DNA of 64,000 nucleotides from Paraburkholderia sp. C35 (GTDB lineage: Bacteria; Pseudomonadota; Gammaproteobacteria; Burkholderiales; Burkholderiaceae), in assembly GCF_003121405.1 (NCBI RefSeq), contig NZ_QBUY01000018.1, positions 44,915 through 108,914 of the forward strand, written 5' to 3'. Positions 1 through 10,433 of this stretch are shown here, piece after piece. Position numbers and translations under genes: made by a program. How positions within the stretch are numbered: the first letter of the stretch is position 1; each line of letters opens with the position of its first letter. The notes below the pieces were generated by a model. The model made no database searches, had not been told where the DNA came from, and saw nothing but the letters and a program-made list of their open reading frames with translations.

Positions 1-35
1 AGTTGCTATGCGTCGTGTGCCTGGATTGCGTGCCG

Positions 36-845
36 TCATGCGCCAGGGCTGTGGCGCGGGCGGCGGTTTTTCTCACGGGATTTGTCCCGTTTGCCTGCTT
101 TCGAGAACGACGACGGGTCTTCGATAAACGACAACAAATCACTCATGCTCGTGCCGGTGCCATGCGGCGTGACACCCAGTTCCTCGGCGGGCGCGTTCTG
201 GCGGTTCAGCCAGAACACGGTGTAGCCGAACCAGTTCGCGCCGCTCGCGTCCCAGCCGTTCGACGACACGAACACGATCTCGCGTGCCGCCGCGCCGAAT
301 GCCGCCGTGCCGAGCGCGTAGGTCGCGGGCGCCGGTTTGAAGGCGCGCACGGCATCCACCGACAGCACGTGGTCGAACAGTCCCGACATGCCCGCGCTTT
401 TCACGGCGATATCGAGCATCTGCGGATTGCCGTTCGACAGGATCGCAAGGCCAGTGGATTCGACGGCTTCGCCGCCCGTTGCCGCGCGCATGGCGCGAAT
501 CTGCCGCAACGCGGGCAGCACCTCGGGGAATGCCGACAGGCACGCGTATTCGTCCATCAGGCGTTTTTCGCCGGCCGCGTTCAATGTGAGGCCGAGCTTG
601 CGCGCGGAGAACCGCAGCGCGTCGAGCGTGATGTTCCAGAACGGCTGATAGCGCGCGCCGCCAGGATCCGAGGCCGTGCGCAGCTGCGTGTATTCGATCT
701 GTTTTTGCCGCCACAACTGCGAAAGCGCATCGCCGTGGCCCGGAAACATCTGCTCCGCGGCAGCGACGACGGAATGCACGTCGAACAGCGTGCCGTATGC
801 ATCGAAAATCACTGCTTTAGGGAAGAGTGTCGTTGTGGCCGACAT
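36..845 (-). CDS. Haloacid dehalogenase, type II (HAD superfamily)
   Basis: A 269-residue HAD-fold hydrolase, probably an (S)-2-haloacid dehalogenase that converts 2-halo acids to 2-hydroxy acids in the cytoplasm. Motif I (VIFDAYGTLFD) near the N-terminus carries the nucleophile Asp15. Motif II is the LSNGNP segment and motif III is the Lys of AFKPAP. Length fits the type II family, slightly long because of a basic C-terminal tail. An AAGGAG lies about 12 nt before the ATG. A LysR gene is transcribed divergently from a shared 151-bp gap, so it may be the local regulator (inference). The substrate cannot be told from sequence; other small phosphatases of the superfamily are possible. Confidence 0.88.
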   Translation of the reverse strand: MSATTTLFPKAVIFDAYGTLFDVHSVVAAAEQMFPGHGDALSQLWRQKQIEYTQLRTASDPGGARYQPFWNITLDALRFSARKLGLTLNAAGEKRLMDEYACLSAFPEVLPALRQIRAMRAATGGEAVESTGLAILSNGNPQMLDIAVKSAGMSGLFDHVLSVDAVRAFKPAPATYALGTAAFGAAAREIVFVSSNGWDASGANWFGYTVFWLNRQNAPAEELGVTPHGTGTSMSDLLSFIEDPSSFSKAGKRDKSREKNRRPRHSPGA

Positions 846-911
846 TGCCTTGCGCTCCTTCAGAGGTCGGAATCGATTTTATTCGTGACGCCTTGTGCTA
901 AAAAAGAGTCT

Positions 912-929
912 AAAGATCACTTGATCTTT
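912..929. promoter_or_regulatory. Perfect inverted repeat, candidate LysR-type operator
   Basis: AAAGATC and GATCTTT flank a 4-nt centre in the AT-rich gap between the dehalogenase and lysR-type start codons, almost equally far from both. LysR regulators usually bind dyad sites in such divergent gaps. No binding data are available, so the operator role is inferred. Confidence 0.4.
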
Positions 930-996
930 TACTTTCATCACCCTAATCTGACGCGACTGACTATTCGTGCGCGATCACAGCGCGCAACATCCGCAG

Positions 997-1899
997 ATGG
1001 ATCGCTTCAAGCAGATCGAGACTTTCGTCACTGTCGCGGCACGCGGCAGCCTGTCGGCGGCGGCGCAGGCCGAGGGCGTCGCGCCGGCGATCATCGGCCG
1101 TCGCATCGACGCGCTCGAAGAACGGCTGGGCGTCAAGCTGCTGGTGCGCACCACGCGCCGCATCACGCTGACGTACGAAGGCTCGGCGTTTCTCGAAGAC
1201 TGTCAGCGCGTCATTCACGACATGCAGAACGCCGAGGCGAGCGTGTCGGCGGGTGGCGTGAAGGCGAGCGGCCATTTGCGTCTGTCCGCGCCCGCCGGTT
1301 TCGGGCGCAGGCATGTCGCGCCATTGGTGCCCGCGTTCACCGTCGCCCATCCGGACGTATCGATTTCTCTCGATCTTTCCGATCGCATGGTCGATCTCGT
1401 CAACGAAGGATTCGATTGCGCGATACGACTCGGCGAATTACCTGATTCGTCGCTGGTTTCGTTGAGATTAGGTGAGAACAAACGCGTGTGCGTCGCTTCG
1501 CCCAAGTACCTCGCGCACCGCGCCGCGCCGCAGACGCTTGCCGATCTCGCGCATCACAACTGCCTTGCGCTCGGCGCGAGTGCGAACCAGCAGCGCGGCT
1601 GGGTGTTCCAGCAAGGCGACAAGGTCGTCACCATCAAGGTCTCGGGCACGATGGAGTGTTCAGATGGCGCAGTGCTCCACGAGTGGTGCATGGAAGGCTA
1701 TGGACTCGCGTGGCGCTCCTGGTGGGAAGTCGGCACGGACATCGCGGCAGGACGGCTGGTGAGCGTACTCGACGACTTCGCCGCGCCGCCCATCGGCATT
1801 CACGCGGTGTTTCCGCAGCGTCGGCATTTGCCGTTGCGTGTGAGACTGTTTCTGGATTTTCTCAAGCATACCTACGGCAGCCCCGGCTATTGGGGATAA
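997..1899 (+). CDS. LysR family transcriptional regulator
   Basis: A 300-residue LysR-type regulator. The N-terminal winged helix-turn-helix covers about residues 1-60 (FVTVAARGSLSAAAQAEGV and following). It is followed by a linker helix and a periplasmic-binding-protein-like effector domain from about residue 90. The ATG before MDRFKQIETF is preferred over the GTG ten codons upstream because family members begin just before this helix. It diverges from the haloacid dehalogenase gene and may control that gene and itself; this is inferred from position only. The effector is unknown. Confidence 0.92.
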   Translation: MDRFKQIETFVTVAARGSLSAAAQAEGVAPAIIGRRIDALEERLGVKLLVRTTRRITLTYEGSAFLEDCQRVIHDMQNAEASVSAGGVKASGHLRLSAPAGFGRRHVAPLVPAFTVAHPDVSISLDLSDRMVDLVNEGFDCAIRLGELPDSSLVSLRLGENKRVCVASPKYLAHRAAPQTLADLAHHNCLALGASANQQRGWVFQQGDKVVTIKVSGTMECSDGAVLHEWCMEGYGLAWRSWWEVGTDIAAGRLVSVLDDFAAPPIGIHAVFPQRRHLPLRVRLFLDFLKHTYGSPGYWG

Positions 1900-1959
1900 G
1901 CGAGCCGAACGTGCCGTGCGCACGGGTTTCCGATATGCGGACATGCCCGCACGCGCTGC

Positions 1960-1986
1960 TTGCGCGACTTTTCGACGCACTACAAT
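1960..1986 (+). promoter_or_regulatory. Candidate promoter of the universal stress gene
   Basis: TTGCGC and TACAAT are separated by 15 nt, or CTTGCG and TACAAT by 16 nt, about 145 bp before the stress-protein ATG. The -10 is good but the spacing is short. Confidence 0.3.
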
Positions 1987-2129
1987 CGTTTTGACAGCCC
2001 GCCGCGCGGTCCATCTCCCCGCTGACCGCTGCGGCGCAGGCGGTTGTCCGCCTCCCTGCTCCCCAAGGCACGAAGCGGCGAGCGGCAGGCGCGAGCATTC
2101 CACACCTGCAGTCGACGACGGAGGGCACC

Positions 2130-2564
2130 ATGTTCAAGCACATCCTCGTTCCGACGGATGGTTCGGACCTGTCGAAGAAAGCGATCGACGGCGCAATCGA
2201 TCTTGCCCAGGCCGTCGGCGCGCGCGTGACGGCGTATGCCTGTCTGCCTCAGTATCCGTACTCGCCATTTTCCGAAGTCGTGATCGAGCCGCCCGTGGAT
2301 TTCCAGGACCGCAGCGAGCGCGAAGCGCGTCAGCATCTGCAGGAAGTGGAAGAGGCCGCGCGCGGTGCGGGTGTCGAATGCACGAGTCAGACGAGCGTGC
2401 ACCCGTCGCCATATCTGGGCATCATCGAAGCGGCCGAGCAGGGCGGCTGCGACGTCATCTTCATGGCCTCGCATGGGCGACGCGGACTGGGCAGTCTGCT
2501 GATCGGCAGCGAGACGCAGCGCGTGCTCACGCATACGAAAATTCCGGTGATCGTGTATCGATGA
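2130..2564 (+). CDS. Universal stress protein (UspA family)
   Basis: A 144-residue single-domain Usp. It starts with the typical FKHILVPTDGS strand and loop and ends with the nucleotide-binding loop ASHGRRGLGSLLIGS followed by TQRVL and the final PVIVYR strand. The usual G-2x-G-9x-G(S/T) motif has Ala at its first Gly; the rest is intact, so ATP binding is likely. A GGAGG stands 8 nt before the ATG. These proteins help cells survive starvation or respiratory stress, but the exact role here is unknown. It is monocistronic, with a hairpin-rich convergent gap after it. Confidence 0.93.
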   Translation: MFKHILVPTDGSDLSKKAIDGAIDLAQAVGARVTAYACLPQYPYSPFSEVVIEPPVDFQDRSEREARQHLQEVEEAARGAGVECTSQTSVHPSPYLGIIEAAEQGGCDVIFMASHGRRGLGSLLIGSETQRVLTHTKIPVIVYR

Positions 2565-2841
2565 GGTACCCCGAATCCGGGCCGGAGTACTGCAGAAAGC
2601 CGCGCGCCAGCGGCGAGCGCTGGCGCGTGGGTTCTCGCGGATAGCAGCCCGTCAGGGCTGTCCTGATCGTGTCACTCTCAGGTTCGTCTCACCGGAAGCG
2701 GGCGTGCGAGAAACGCCCGATCCTCCTCTCCGACATGATTTGAAACCGGCCCTCTGCGGGGCCGTTCTTCACGTTGCTGCGAGAAAAAGGCGCATATCGT
2801 CTGATCGCTGAATCCGTCGACGTCGGATGACGTCAGACGCT
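2565..2841. other. Convergent intergenic gap rich in stem-loops
   Basis: No gene is seen between the stress protein and aceA, which face each other. Three inverted repeats stand out: CGCGCCAGC/GCTGGCGCG (2603-2627), GGGCGT/ACGCCC (2700-2718) and CGGCCC/GGGCCG followed by TTCTTC (2747-2770). The last could terminate the stress gene. None has a strong U-tract. Confidence 0.5.
2747..2770 (+). terminator. Possible intrinsic terminator after the stress gene
   Basis: A 6-bp GC stem (CGGCCC/GGGCCG) with a 6-nt loop is followed by a pyrimidine run (TTCTTC). The U-tract is imperfect. Confidence 0.35.
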
Positions 2842-4149
<1,308 letters not shown>

Positions 4150-4316
4150 GGTGTGCTCCTTTTTTGCCTTGAAGTCAGGTTCGTCGGACTCGTGACTGCG
4201 TCGAAGCGAGGTGCCGGGAGGCGCTCTGTTTCGCGAAGTCTTATATAAGAGTCTAGGCAAAAGGCTTTGGCCGGGCCAGACGCGACAAAGGCATTTTCGT
4301 TGATTTTTATTGTTTT

Positions 4317-4343
4317 AAATTCAATCAGTTACTGATTGAATTT
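4317..4343. promoter_or_regulatory. Perfect 27-bp palindrome upstream of aceA, candidate operator
   Basis: Arms AAATTCAATCAG and CTGATTGAATTT are exact reverse complements around a 3-nt centre, about 170 bp upstream of the aceA start in AT-rich DNA. Size and symmetry suit a dimeric repressor of the TetR, GntR or IclR kind. Which regulator binds is unknown. Confidence 0.5.
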
Positions 4344-4452
4344 CGCAATAAGAAATGAAATTTTCCATGTTGCAATAGCGTATCTTGTGCCACGCAACAC
4401 GACTTTTTACGACGCAAAAAATTTTTTCGTATCGTGAAATTTGGCTTGGAGC

Positions 4453-4486
4453 GAAAAAAAACCGGCATCGAGTGCCGGTTTTCAGG
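4453..4486 (-). terminator. Intrinsic terminator of the DEAD-box helicase gene
   Basis: Read on the minus strand, ACCGGCA and TGCCGGT form a 7-bp stem with a 5-nt loop, followed by eight T. It lies about 60 nt after the helicase stop codon. Confidence 0.85.
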
Positions 4487-4544
4487 ATTCGCCGCAGGTC
4501 AGGACCTGGGCGAGGCGGGTGCCGAAGCACCCTTCATAGTCAGC

Positions 4545-6215
<1,671 letters not shown>

Positions 6216-6608
6216 GTGACTCCTTGAAACATGGGAAATAGAACGTCGGCGCCAATCGGCATACCCAAGTCGTCGGATTCAGCGAGCAAAACAGCAGCGA
6301 GCAAATCGAAAAACGGGGGCAACTCGCGACAATGAAGGCGAGTTTCTCGTTAGAAGCTGTATCGAATGCGACAGGCCGGAAGTGGCTTGCCGCCAGCCTG
6401 GACTTGACGGCCCGTGGGGCCTTGCAGGAGGGGACAGGTTCTAAACTGGATTGGAGCAAAACGCTACGAGGCGCTTTTTCCGCCTGAGCGGTGAAACGCA
6501 GCCAGCATTATATCGATTTTTGCTGCACCGCGCCACCGTTAAGAACTTTCCGAATGAGGACGGCTGATTCGTGTGATGAAAACGATACCTCGCCAACGCG
6601 TTTTCTGA
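6216..6608. other. Gap between acyl-CoA-binding gene and rhlE
   Basis: No protein gene is credible in these 393 bp. The DNA is the presumed rhlE leader, read on the minus strand. It contains the inverted repeat AACTCGC/GCGAGTT (6321-6344) and a consensus -10 (6507-6512). No terminator for the acyl-CoA-binding gene is evident. Confidence 0.5.
6507..6512 (-). promoter_or_regulatory. Candidate rhlE -10 box (TATAAT)
   Basis: A perfect TATAAT occurs on the minus strand, 292 bp before the helicase ATG, but no good -35 stands at 16-18 nt. If real it gives a 5' leader of roughly 285 nt, as is common for autoregulated or cold-induced helicase mRNAs. Confidence 0.35.
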
Positions 6609-6878
6609 TCAGGCCGCCGTGCCGTTCTTCAGCGATTCGACCAGTTCGACATACTGCTGGCGGGCCGTATCCTGCGAGGTGCCTTGCAGCGCGGCCCACG
6701 CATCGTACTTGTACTTGCCGACGATATCGGTGAAGCCGGGCTTGTCGCCGTGCGCGTCGCCGTCCGTGGCCTGCTTGAAGAGCGCGTACAGGCGCAGCAG
6801 GGTCAGGTTGCCCGGACGCTCCGGCAGTTGTTTCACGTCTTCCTGTGCCTTGGCGAAGAGACCGTCCACGTCGCTCAT
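6609..6878 (-). CDS. Acyl-CoA-binding protein
   Basis: An 89-residue four-helix acyl-CoA-binding protein. The family signature is plain: YALFKQATDGDAHGDKP followed by KYKYDAWAALQG. These proteins bind long-chain acyl-CoA esters in the cytoplasm, as carriers or buffers for fatty-acid metabolism. The inner ATG (MSDVDGLF) is chosen because the four-codon extension contains the GGAGG ribosome-binding site itself, at correct spacing for the inner start. It stands alone, divergent from tsaB. Free-standing bacterial members are sporadic but well known in Burkholderiaceae. Confidence 0.95.
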   Translation of the reverse strand: MSDVDGLFAKAQEDVKQLPERPGNLTLLRLYALFKQATDGDAHGDKPGFTDIVGKYKYDAWAALQGTSQDTARQQYVELVESLKNGTAA

Positions 6879-7048
6879 CCGTTCCTCCATGCTTTATTCG
6901 AGATAGGGCGTCGATCATAACAAGCGATATGTGACGCGCAGCCCTGCCAGACTGGAGCGATTCTTCCAAACGCCGGGCCGCGCGCCGGCATGCGAGTCGG
7001 GTTTTGTTCGCATCCGTCGACGCAGGGCGCCGCATTACAATAGCGGTC

Positions 7049-7828
7049 ATGACGAAAACCGTGCTGCTTGCCCTCGATACTTCGACCGAATATTGCTCGG
7101 TCGCGCTGCTGTCCGCCGAATCCGCCGATGCTGCATCGCCGGCCCACGCGGCGACGCCTGCTCACTCACCGCGCGTCTGGGCGCGCCACGAAGCGACGGG
7201 CGCTGTTTCCAGCACGCGTCTTCTTCCCGCGATCCGCGAACTGTTCGACGAAGCAGGCCTCGCGCTTGCCGATTGCGACGCGATTGCATTCGGCGCCGGT
7301 CCCGGATCGTTCACGGGCTTGCGCACGGCGACGGGTGTCACTCAGGGCCTGGCCTTCGGGCTGAATTGCCCGGTCGTGCCGATCGGCACCTTGCTCGCCT
7401 GCGCCGAGAGCGTACGGCTGCGCGATCCCTCGACGACACGTGTGCTGGCCGCGCTCGATGCACGCATGGACGAGGTCTACTGGGCAGACTTCGCCTGGGA
7501 CGACAGCGAAGGCGAATGGCGGACGGTTCACGCCGCGTCGCTGGGTGCGCCGGATGCGCTGGCCTTGCCGGACGAGCCGTTCACGCTCGCGGGCAACGCA
7601 GCCGCCGCGTTTGGCGAGCGCCTGAAAGCAGCGACGGTAGCCCGCAGCGTCGATCACGAAGCCGTACCGCATGCGCTGCCCGTGGCCTTTGCCGCGCTGC
7701 GCGCGTTCCGCGCCGGCCGCACGCTGCCCGCCGACCAGGCTGCACCCGTCTATATCCGCGACAAGGTCGCGCAGACCACGGAAGAGCGCATGGCCGCGAG
7801 GGCCGCGCAAGGTGAGGGCGCGCGATGA
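7049..7828 (+). CDS. tsaB: tRNA threonylcarbamoyladenosine biosynthesis protein TsaB
   Basis: A 259-residue ASKHA-fold protein. TsaB partners TsaD and TsaE to make t6A at position 37 of ANN-decoding tRNAs. The N-terminal LLALDTSTEYCSVAL strand pair and the conserved GAGPGSFTGLR segment (about residue 84 on) identify it. The ATG after the upstream stop was chosen because the longer frame adds 15 residues absent from the family. The stop overlaps the rimI start by 4 nt (ATGA), so the two are translationally coupled; tsaB-rimI is a common proteobacterial pair. Confidence 0.96.
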   Translation: MTKTVLLALDTSTEYCSVALLSAESADAASPAHAATPAHSPRVWARHEATGAVSSTRLLPAIRELFDEAGLALADCDAIAFGAGPGSFTGLRTATGVTQGLAFGLNCPVVPIGTLLACAESVRLRDPSTTRVLAALDARMDEVYWADFAWDDSEGEWRTVHAASLGAPDALALPDEPFTLAGNAAAAFGERLKAATVARSVDHEAVPHALPVAFAALRAFRAGRTLPADQAAPVYIRDKVAQTTEERMAARAAQGEGAR

Positions 7829-8319
7829 GTGGCGTGCTGCTGGCGGACCGCTATATGTCGCCAATGACGGAGGGAGATCTCGATGAGGTCGCCGTCGTCG
7901 AAAAGCTCGCCTACGAGTTTCCGTGGAGCCGGGGCAATTTCGAAGACTCGCTGCGCAACGGCTACTTCGGCGTGTGCCTGCGGCATGTGACGGGCACGCT
8001 GATCGGCTATTGCGTGCTGATGCCCGTCGTCGATGAAATGCATCTGCTGAATCTGTGTGTCGCGCCCGCTGCGCAGCATGCGGGCGCGGGGCTCGCGCTG
8101 TTGCGCGAAGCCGTGCGCATCGCGCATGCCGAGAAGCTCGCGGGCATGCTGCTCGAAGTGCGGCCGTCGAACCATCGCGCGATCAAGCTGTATGAGCGCT
8201 TTGGCTTTGCGTCGATTGGCCGTCGCAAGAACTATTATCCGGCGCGGCATCGCAGCCGGGAGGACGCCATCGTCATGCGTTTCAGTTTCGTCAAGGAGGG
8301 CGCAGATGGCGCTGCATGA
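7825..8319 (+). CDS. rimI: Ribosomal protein S18 alanine N-acetyltransferase
   Basis: A 164-residue GNAT acetyltransferase that acetylates the N-terminal alanine of ribosomal protein S18, and possibly other proteins. The core is seen as LLNLCVAPAAQHAGAGLAL, where the AcCoA pyrophosphate loop is slightly altered from the Q/RxxGxG/A consensus, followed by LLEVRPSNHRAIKLYERFGF and the IGRRKNYYP segment typical of RimI. It starts inside the tsaB stop and overlaps the next gene by 14 nt, making a tight operon. Confidence 0.95.
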   Translation: MSGVLLADRYMSPMTEGDLDEVAVVEKLAYEFPWSRGNFEDSLRNGYFGVCLRHVTGTLIGYCVLMPVVDEMHLLNLCVAPAAQHAGAGLALLREAVRIAHAEKLAGMLLEVRPSNHRAIKLYERFGFASIGRRKNYYPARHRSREDAIVMRFSFVKEGADGAA

Positions 8320-9364
8320 ATCCGCGCTGGAAGAGCTGGGCCTCGCGCCGATGTGGGTGCGTCGCGGGCAGGCGCAAGAGGTTGCTCGCGAGTCGCAGGT
8401 GATTGACGTCGATGCCGCTGCTGCGAACCCGGACGAGGCGCCGCCTGCGGCCTTCGCCTCGGTTGAAGGCAGCCGCGAACGGCTGAGGGCTGAGACCACT
8501 GGCCTGGTAACGGAAGCCGCGCCGCAGTCCGCGCTTGCGCGCGATGCAGGCGAAACGAAGACCGAACAGGTTGTCGCGCGCGCCGAGGCGAAGGCCGGAG
8601 AAACGGCGCCGTCGCCACGAAAGGCGCAAGCGCCTGAAACACCCATCGCACCGCCGCCCGCCAGCGACGACGACTTCGCCTGGTTCGACGATCTCCCCGC
8701 CGAGCCTCTCTCGCATGTGCTGGATAGCGAAGCGAAAGCCGATCGCCCCGCGCAGCCCGGCATCGACACACTCGACTGGACGGCACTCGAAGCCCGCGTC
8801 TCGGCATGCGAACGCTGCCGCCTGTGCGAGCGCCGCACGAACACGGTGTTCGGCGTCGGCGACCGCGAGGCCGACTGGATGCTGATGGTCGAAGCGCCCG
8901 GCGAAAACGAGGACAAGCAGGGCGAGCCATTCGTCGGTCAGGCCGGCAAACTGCTCGACAACATGCTGCATTCGCTCGAACTGGCGCGCGACACGAACGT
9001 GTATATCGCGAACGTGATCAAGTGCCGGCCGCCGGGCAATCGCAATCCTGAACCGGATGAAGTCGCGCGCTGCGAGCCGTATCTGCAGCGTCAGGTCGCG
9101 CTGGTGAAGCCGAAGCTGATCGTCGCGCTCGGACGCTTTGCCGCACAAAGCCTGTTGAAGACGGAGGCGAGCATTTCGTCGCTGCGAGGCCGCGTTCACG
9201 AGTACGAAGGCGTGCCTGTGATCGTCACGTACCATCCGGCGTATCTGCTGCGCAGCCTCGGCGACAAGGCGAAATCCTGGCAGGATCTGTGCCTCGCGCG
9301 CGACACCTGGCGCAACGCCGCCGCGCAAGGACAGCAAGGACAGATCGAGGACGCGGCGAAATGA
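8306..9364 (+). CDS. Uracil-DNA glycosylase, family 4 type (iron-sulfur)
   Basis: A 352-residue protein. Residues from about 160 form a family 4 uracil-DNA glycosylase, which removes uracil from DNA to start base excision repair. Motif A is visible as GEAPGENEDKQGEPFVGQAG, and VIKCRPPGNRNP and VTYHPAYLLR follow. The four cluster-binding Cys candidates are ACERCRLC, the Cys of IKCRPP and the Cys of ARCEPYL. The first ~150 residues are Ala/Glu/Pro-rich and probably disordered, making the protein much longer than the ~200-230-residue family norm. The ATG 6-7 nt after AAGGAGG, inside rimI, is the start. Confidence 0.9.
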   Translation: MALHESALEELGLAPMWVRRGQAQEVARESQVIDVDAAAANPDEAPPAAFASVEGSRERLRAETTGLVTEAAPQSALARDAGETKTEQVVARAEAKAGETAPSPRKAQAPETPIAPPPASDDDFAWFDDLPAEPLSHVLDSEAKADRPAQPGIDTLDWTALEARVSACERCRLCERRTNTVFGVGDREADWMLMVEAPGENEDKQGEPFVGQAGKLLDNMLHSLELARDTNVYIANVIKCRPPGNRNPEPDEVARCEPYLQRQVALVKPKLIVALGRFAAQSLLKTEASISSLRGRVHEYEGVPVIVTYHPAYLLRSLGDKAKSWQDLCLARDTWRNAAAQGQQGQIEDAAK

Positions 9365-10371
9365 GCGAAGACGCCGGGCCGACCGCTTCACTCGAGGCGC
9401 CGTTAGCAGCCCGGCTGGATGCGCTTGCCGATACAGCCGTACGCGATATCGCATGGCTGCTCTTCAGTCCCGATCTGTTGCGCCCGCAACGGCCGCCCGG
9501 CGTGCTGGCGACGCCGTTCGAATCTCCCGCTGAAGCAGCCGCCGCCATAGGTTGGCTCGAAGCACAGGATGCGGCCCCCGCCAACTTGCATCGTCATATT
9601 TCGGCGGCGCGCGTAACGCGTCTCGGACGTTATGCCGAGTGTCTGCTCGCGTGGTTCCTGAAAGAAGGCCCGGCGGCGCGGCTGATCGCGGCGAACGTGC
9701 CGCTGCGGCGCGCGGGCATCACGCTCGGCGAATGCGACTTTCTGGTGGAGACGAAGACGGGCAGGCGGCTGCATTGGGAACTGGCCGTCAAATGCTATCT
9801 GCACGCGGGCGATGGCCGCGGCGCACTGGCCGATTATGTCGGGCCTAATTTGCAGGATCGCTTCGATCTGAAGCTCACCCATTTGCTCGATCATCAGCTG
9901 CCGCTGAGCGCGCGCGAAGAGTTTGCGTCGCTGGGACATCGCGGTCCGTGGGAGGCGCAGATGTTCGTCAAGGGCTGGCTGTTCTACCGTAACGGTCTCG
10001 CGGAGCGCGATCCCGCTGAAATCGATCCTTCGCACGCACGCGGCTGGTGGGCGACGCACACCGAGTGGCCGTCGTTTGCGAGCCGGCACGCCGATGCATG
10101 GATGCTGCTGCCGAGGCTCGAATGGCTTGCGCCACGTCTGCGCGATGCGCAACCTGCGCCAGGTTTCGTGTCTGCAGATGAACTGGCGCAGCAAGTTGCA
10201 CAGCAGACGGGGCCGACGATGGTGGCTGCATTTGTCGAGCAGCAGGATGGGCGGTGGAAGGAGCGCTCACGCGGCTTCATCGTTCCGGACGACTGGCCCG
10301 AGCGGGCGCACGCCTATGCGCGGGCGATACCGCACCACCCTGCGTCGAAGCGGCCTGAGATAGCCAGCTGA
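9361..10371 (+). CDS. DUF1853 family protein
   Basis: A 336-residue protein that matches DUF1853 as remembered. Recognisable blocks are the N-terminal VRDIAWLLFSPDLL and the central LRRAGITLGECDFLV followed by LHWELAVKCYL. The E-x-D and E-x-K arrangement resembles PD-(D/E)XK nucleases, which is suggestive only. Function is unknown. Its ATG overlaps the glycosylase stop by 4 nt, so it is the last member of the tsaB operon, and the association with a DNA repair gene is worth noting. No signal peptide or membrane segment is seen. Confidence 0.8.
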   Translation: MSEDAGPTASLEAPLAARLDALADTAVRDIAWLLFSPDLLRPQRPPGVLATPFESPAEAAAAIGWLEAQDAAPANLHRHISAARVTRLGRYAECLLAWFLKEGPAARLIAANVPLRRAGITLGECDFLVETKTGRRLHWELAVKCYLHAGDGRGALADYVGPNLQDRFDLKLTHLLDHQLPLSAREEFASLGHRGPWEAQMFVKGWLFYRNGLAERDPAEIDPSHARGWWATHTEWPSFASRHADAWMLLPRLEWLAPRLRDAQPAPGFVSADELAQQVAQQTGPTMVAAFVEQQDGRWKERSRGFIVPDDWPERAHAYARAIPHHPASKRPEIAS

Positions 10372-10433
10372 GCAGGCTTCCGCGGAATCTCAATGGATCG
10401 TGCGCTTGATCTCAGCAAGATGCGCGCGCCCGC

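Larger units (their letters stand above)
4150..4544. other. aceA upstream region and rhlE downstream region
   Basis: No gene is seen in this 395-bp gap, which is markedly AT-rich for this genome (about 4280-4460). It holds a perfect 12-bp-arm palindrome (4317-4343), the short palindrome TCTTATATAAGA (4239-4250) and, nearest the helicase gene, that gene's terminator. The aceA promoter must lie here, but I see no convincing -35/-10 pair. Confidence 0.6.
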
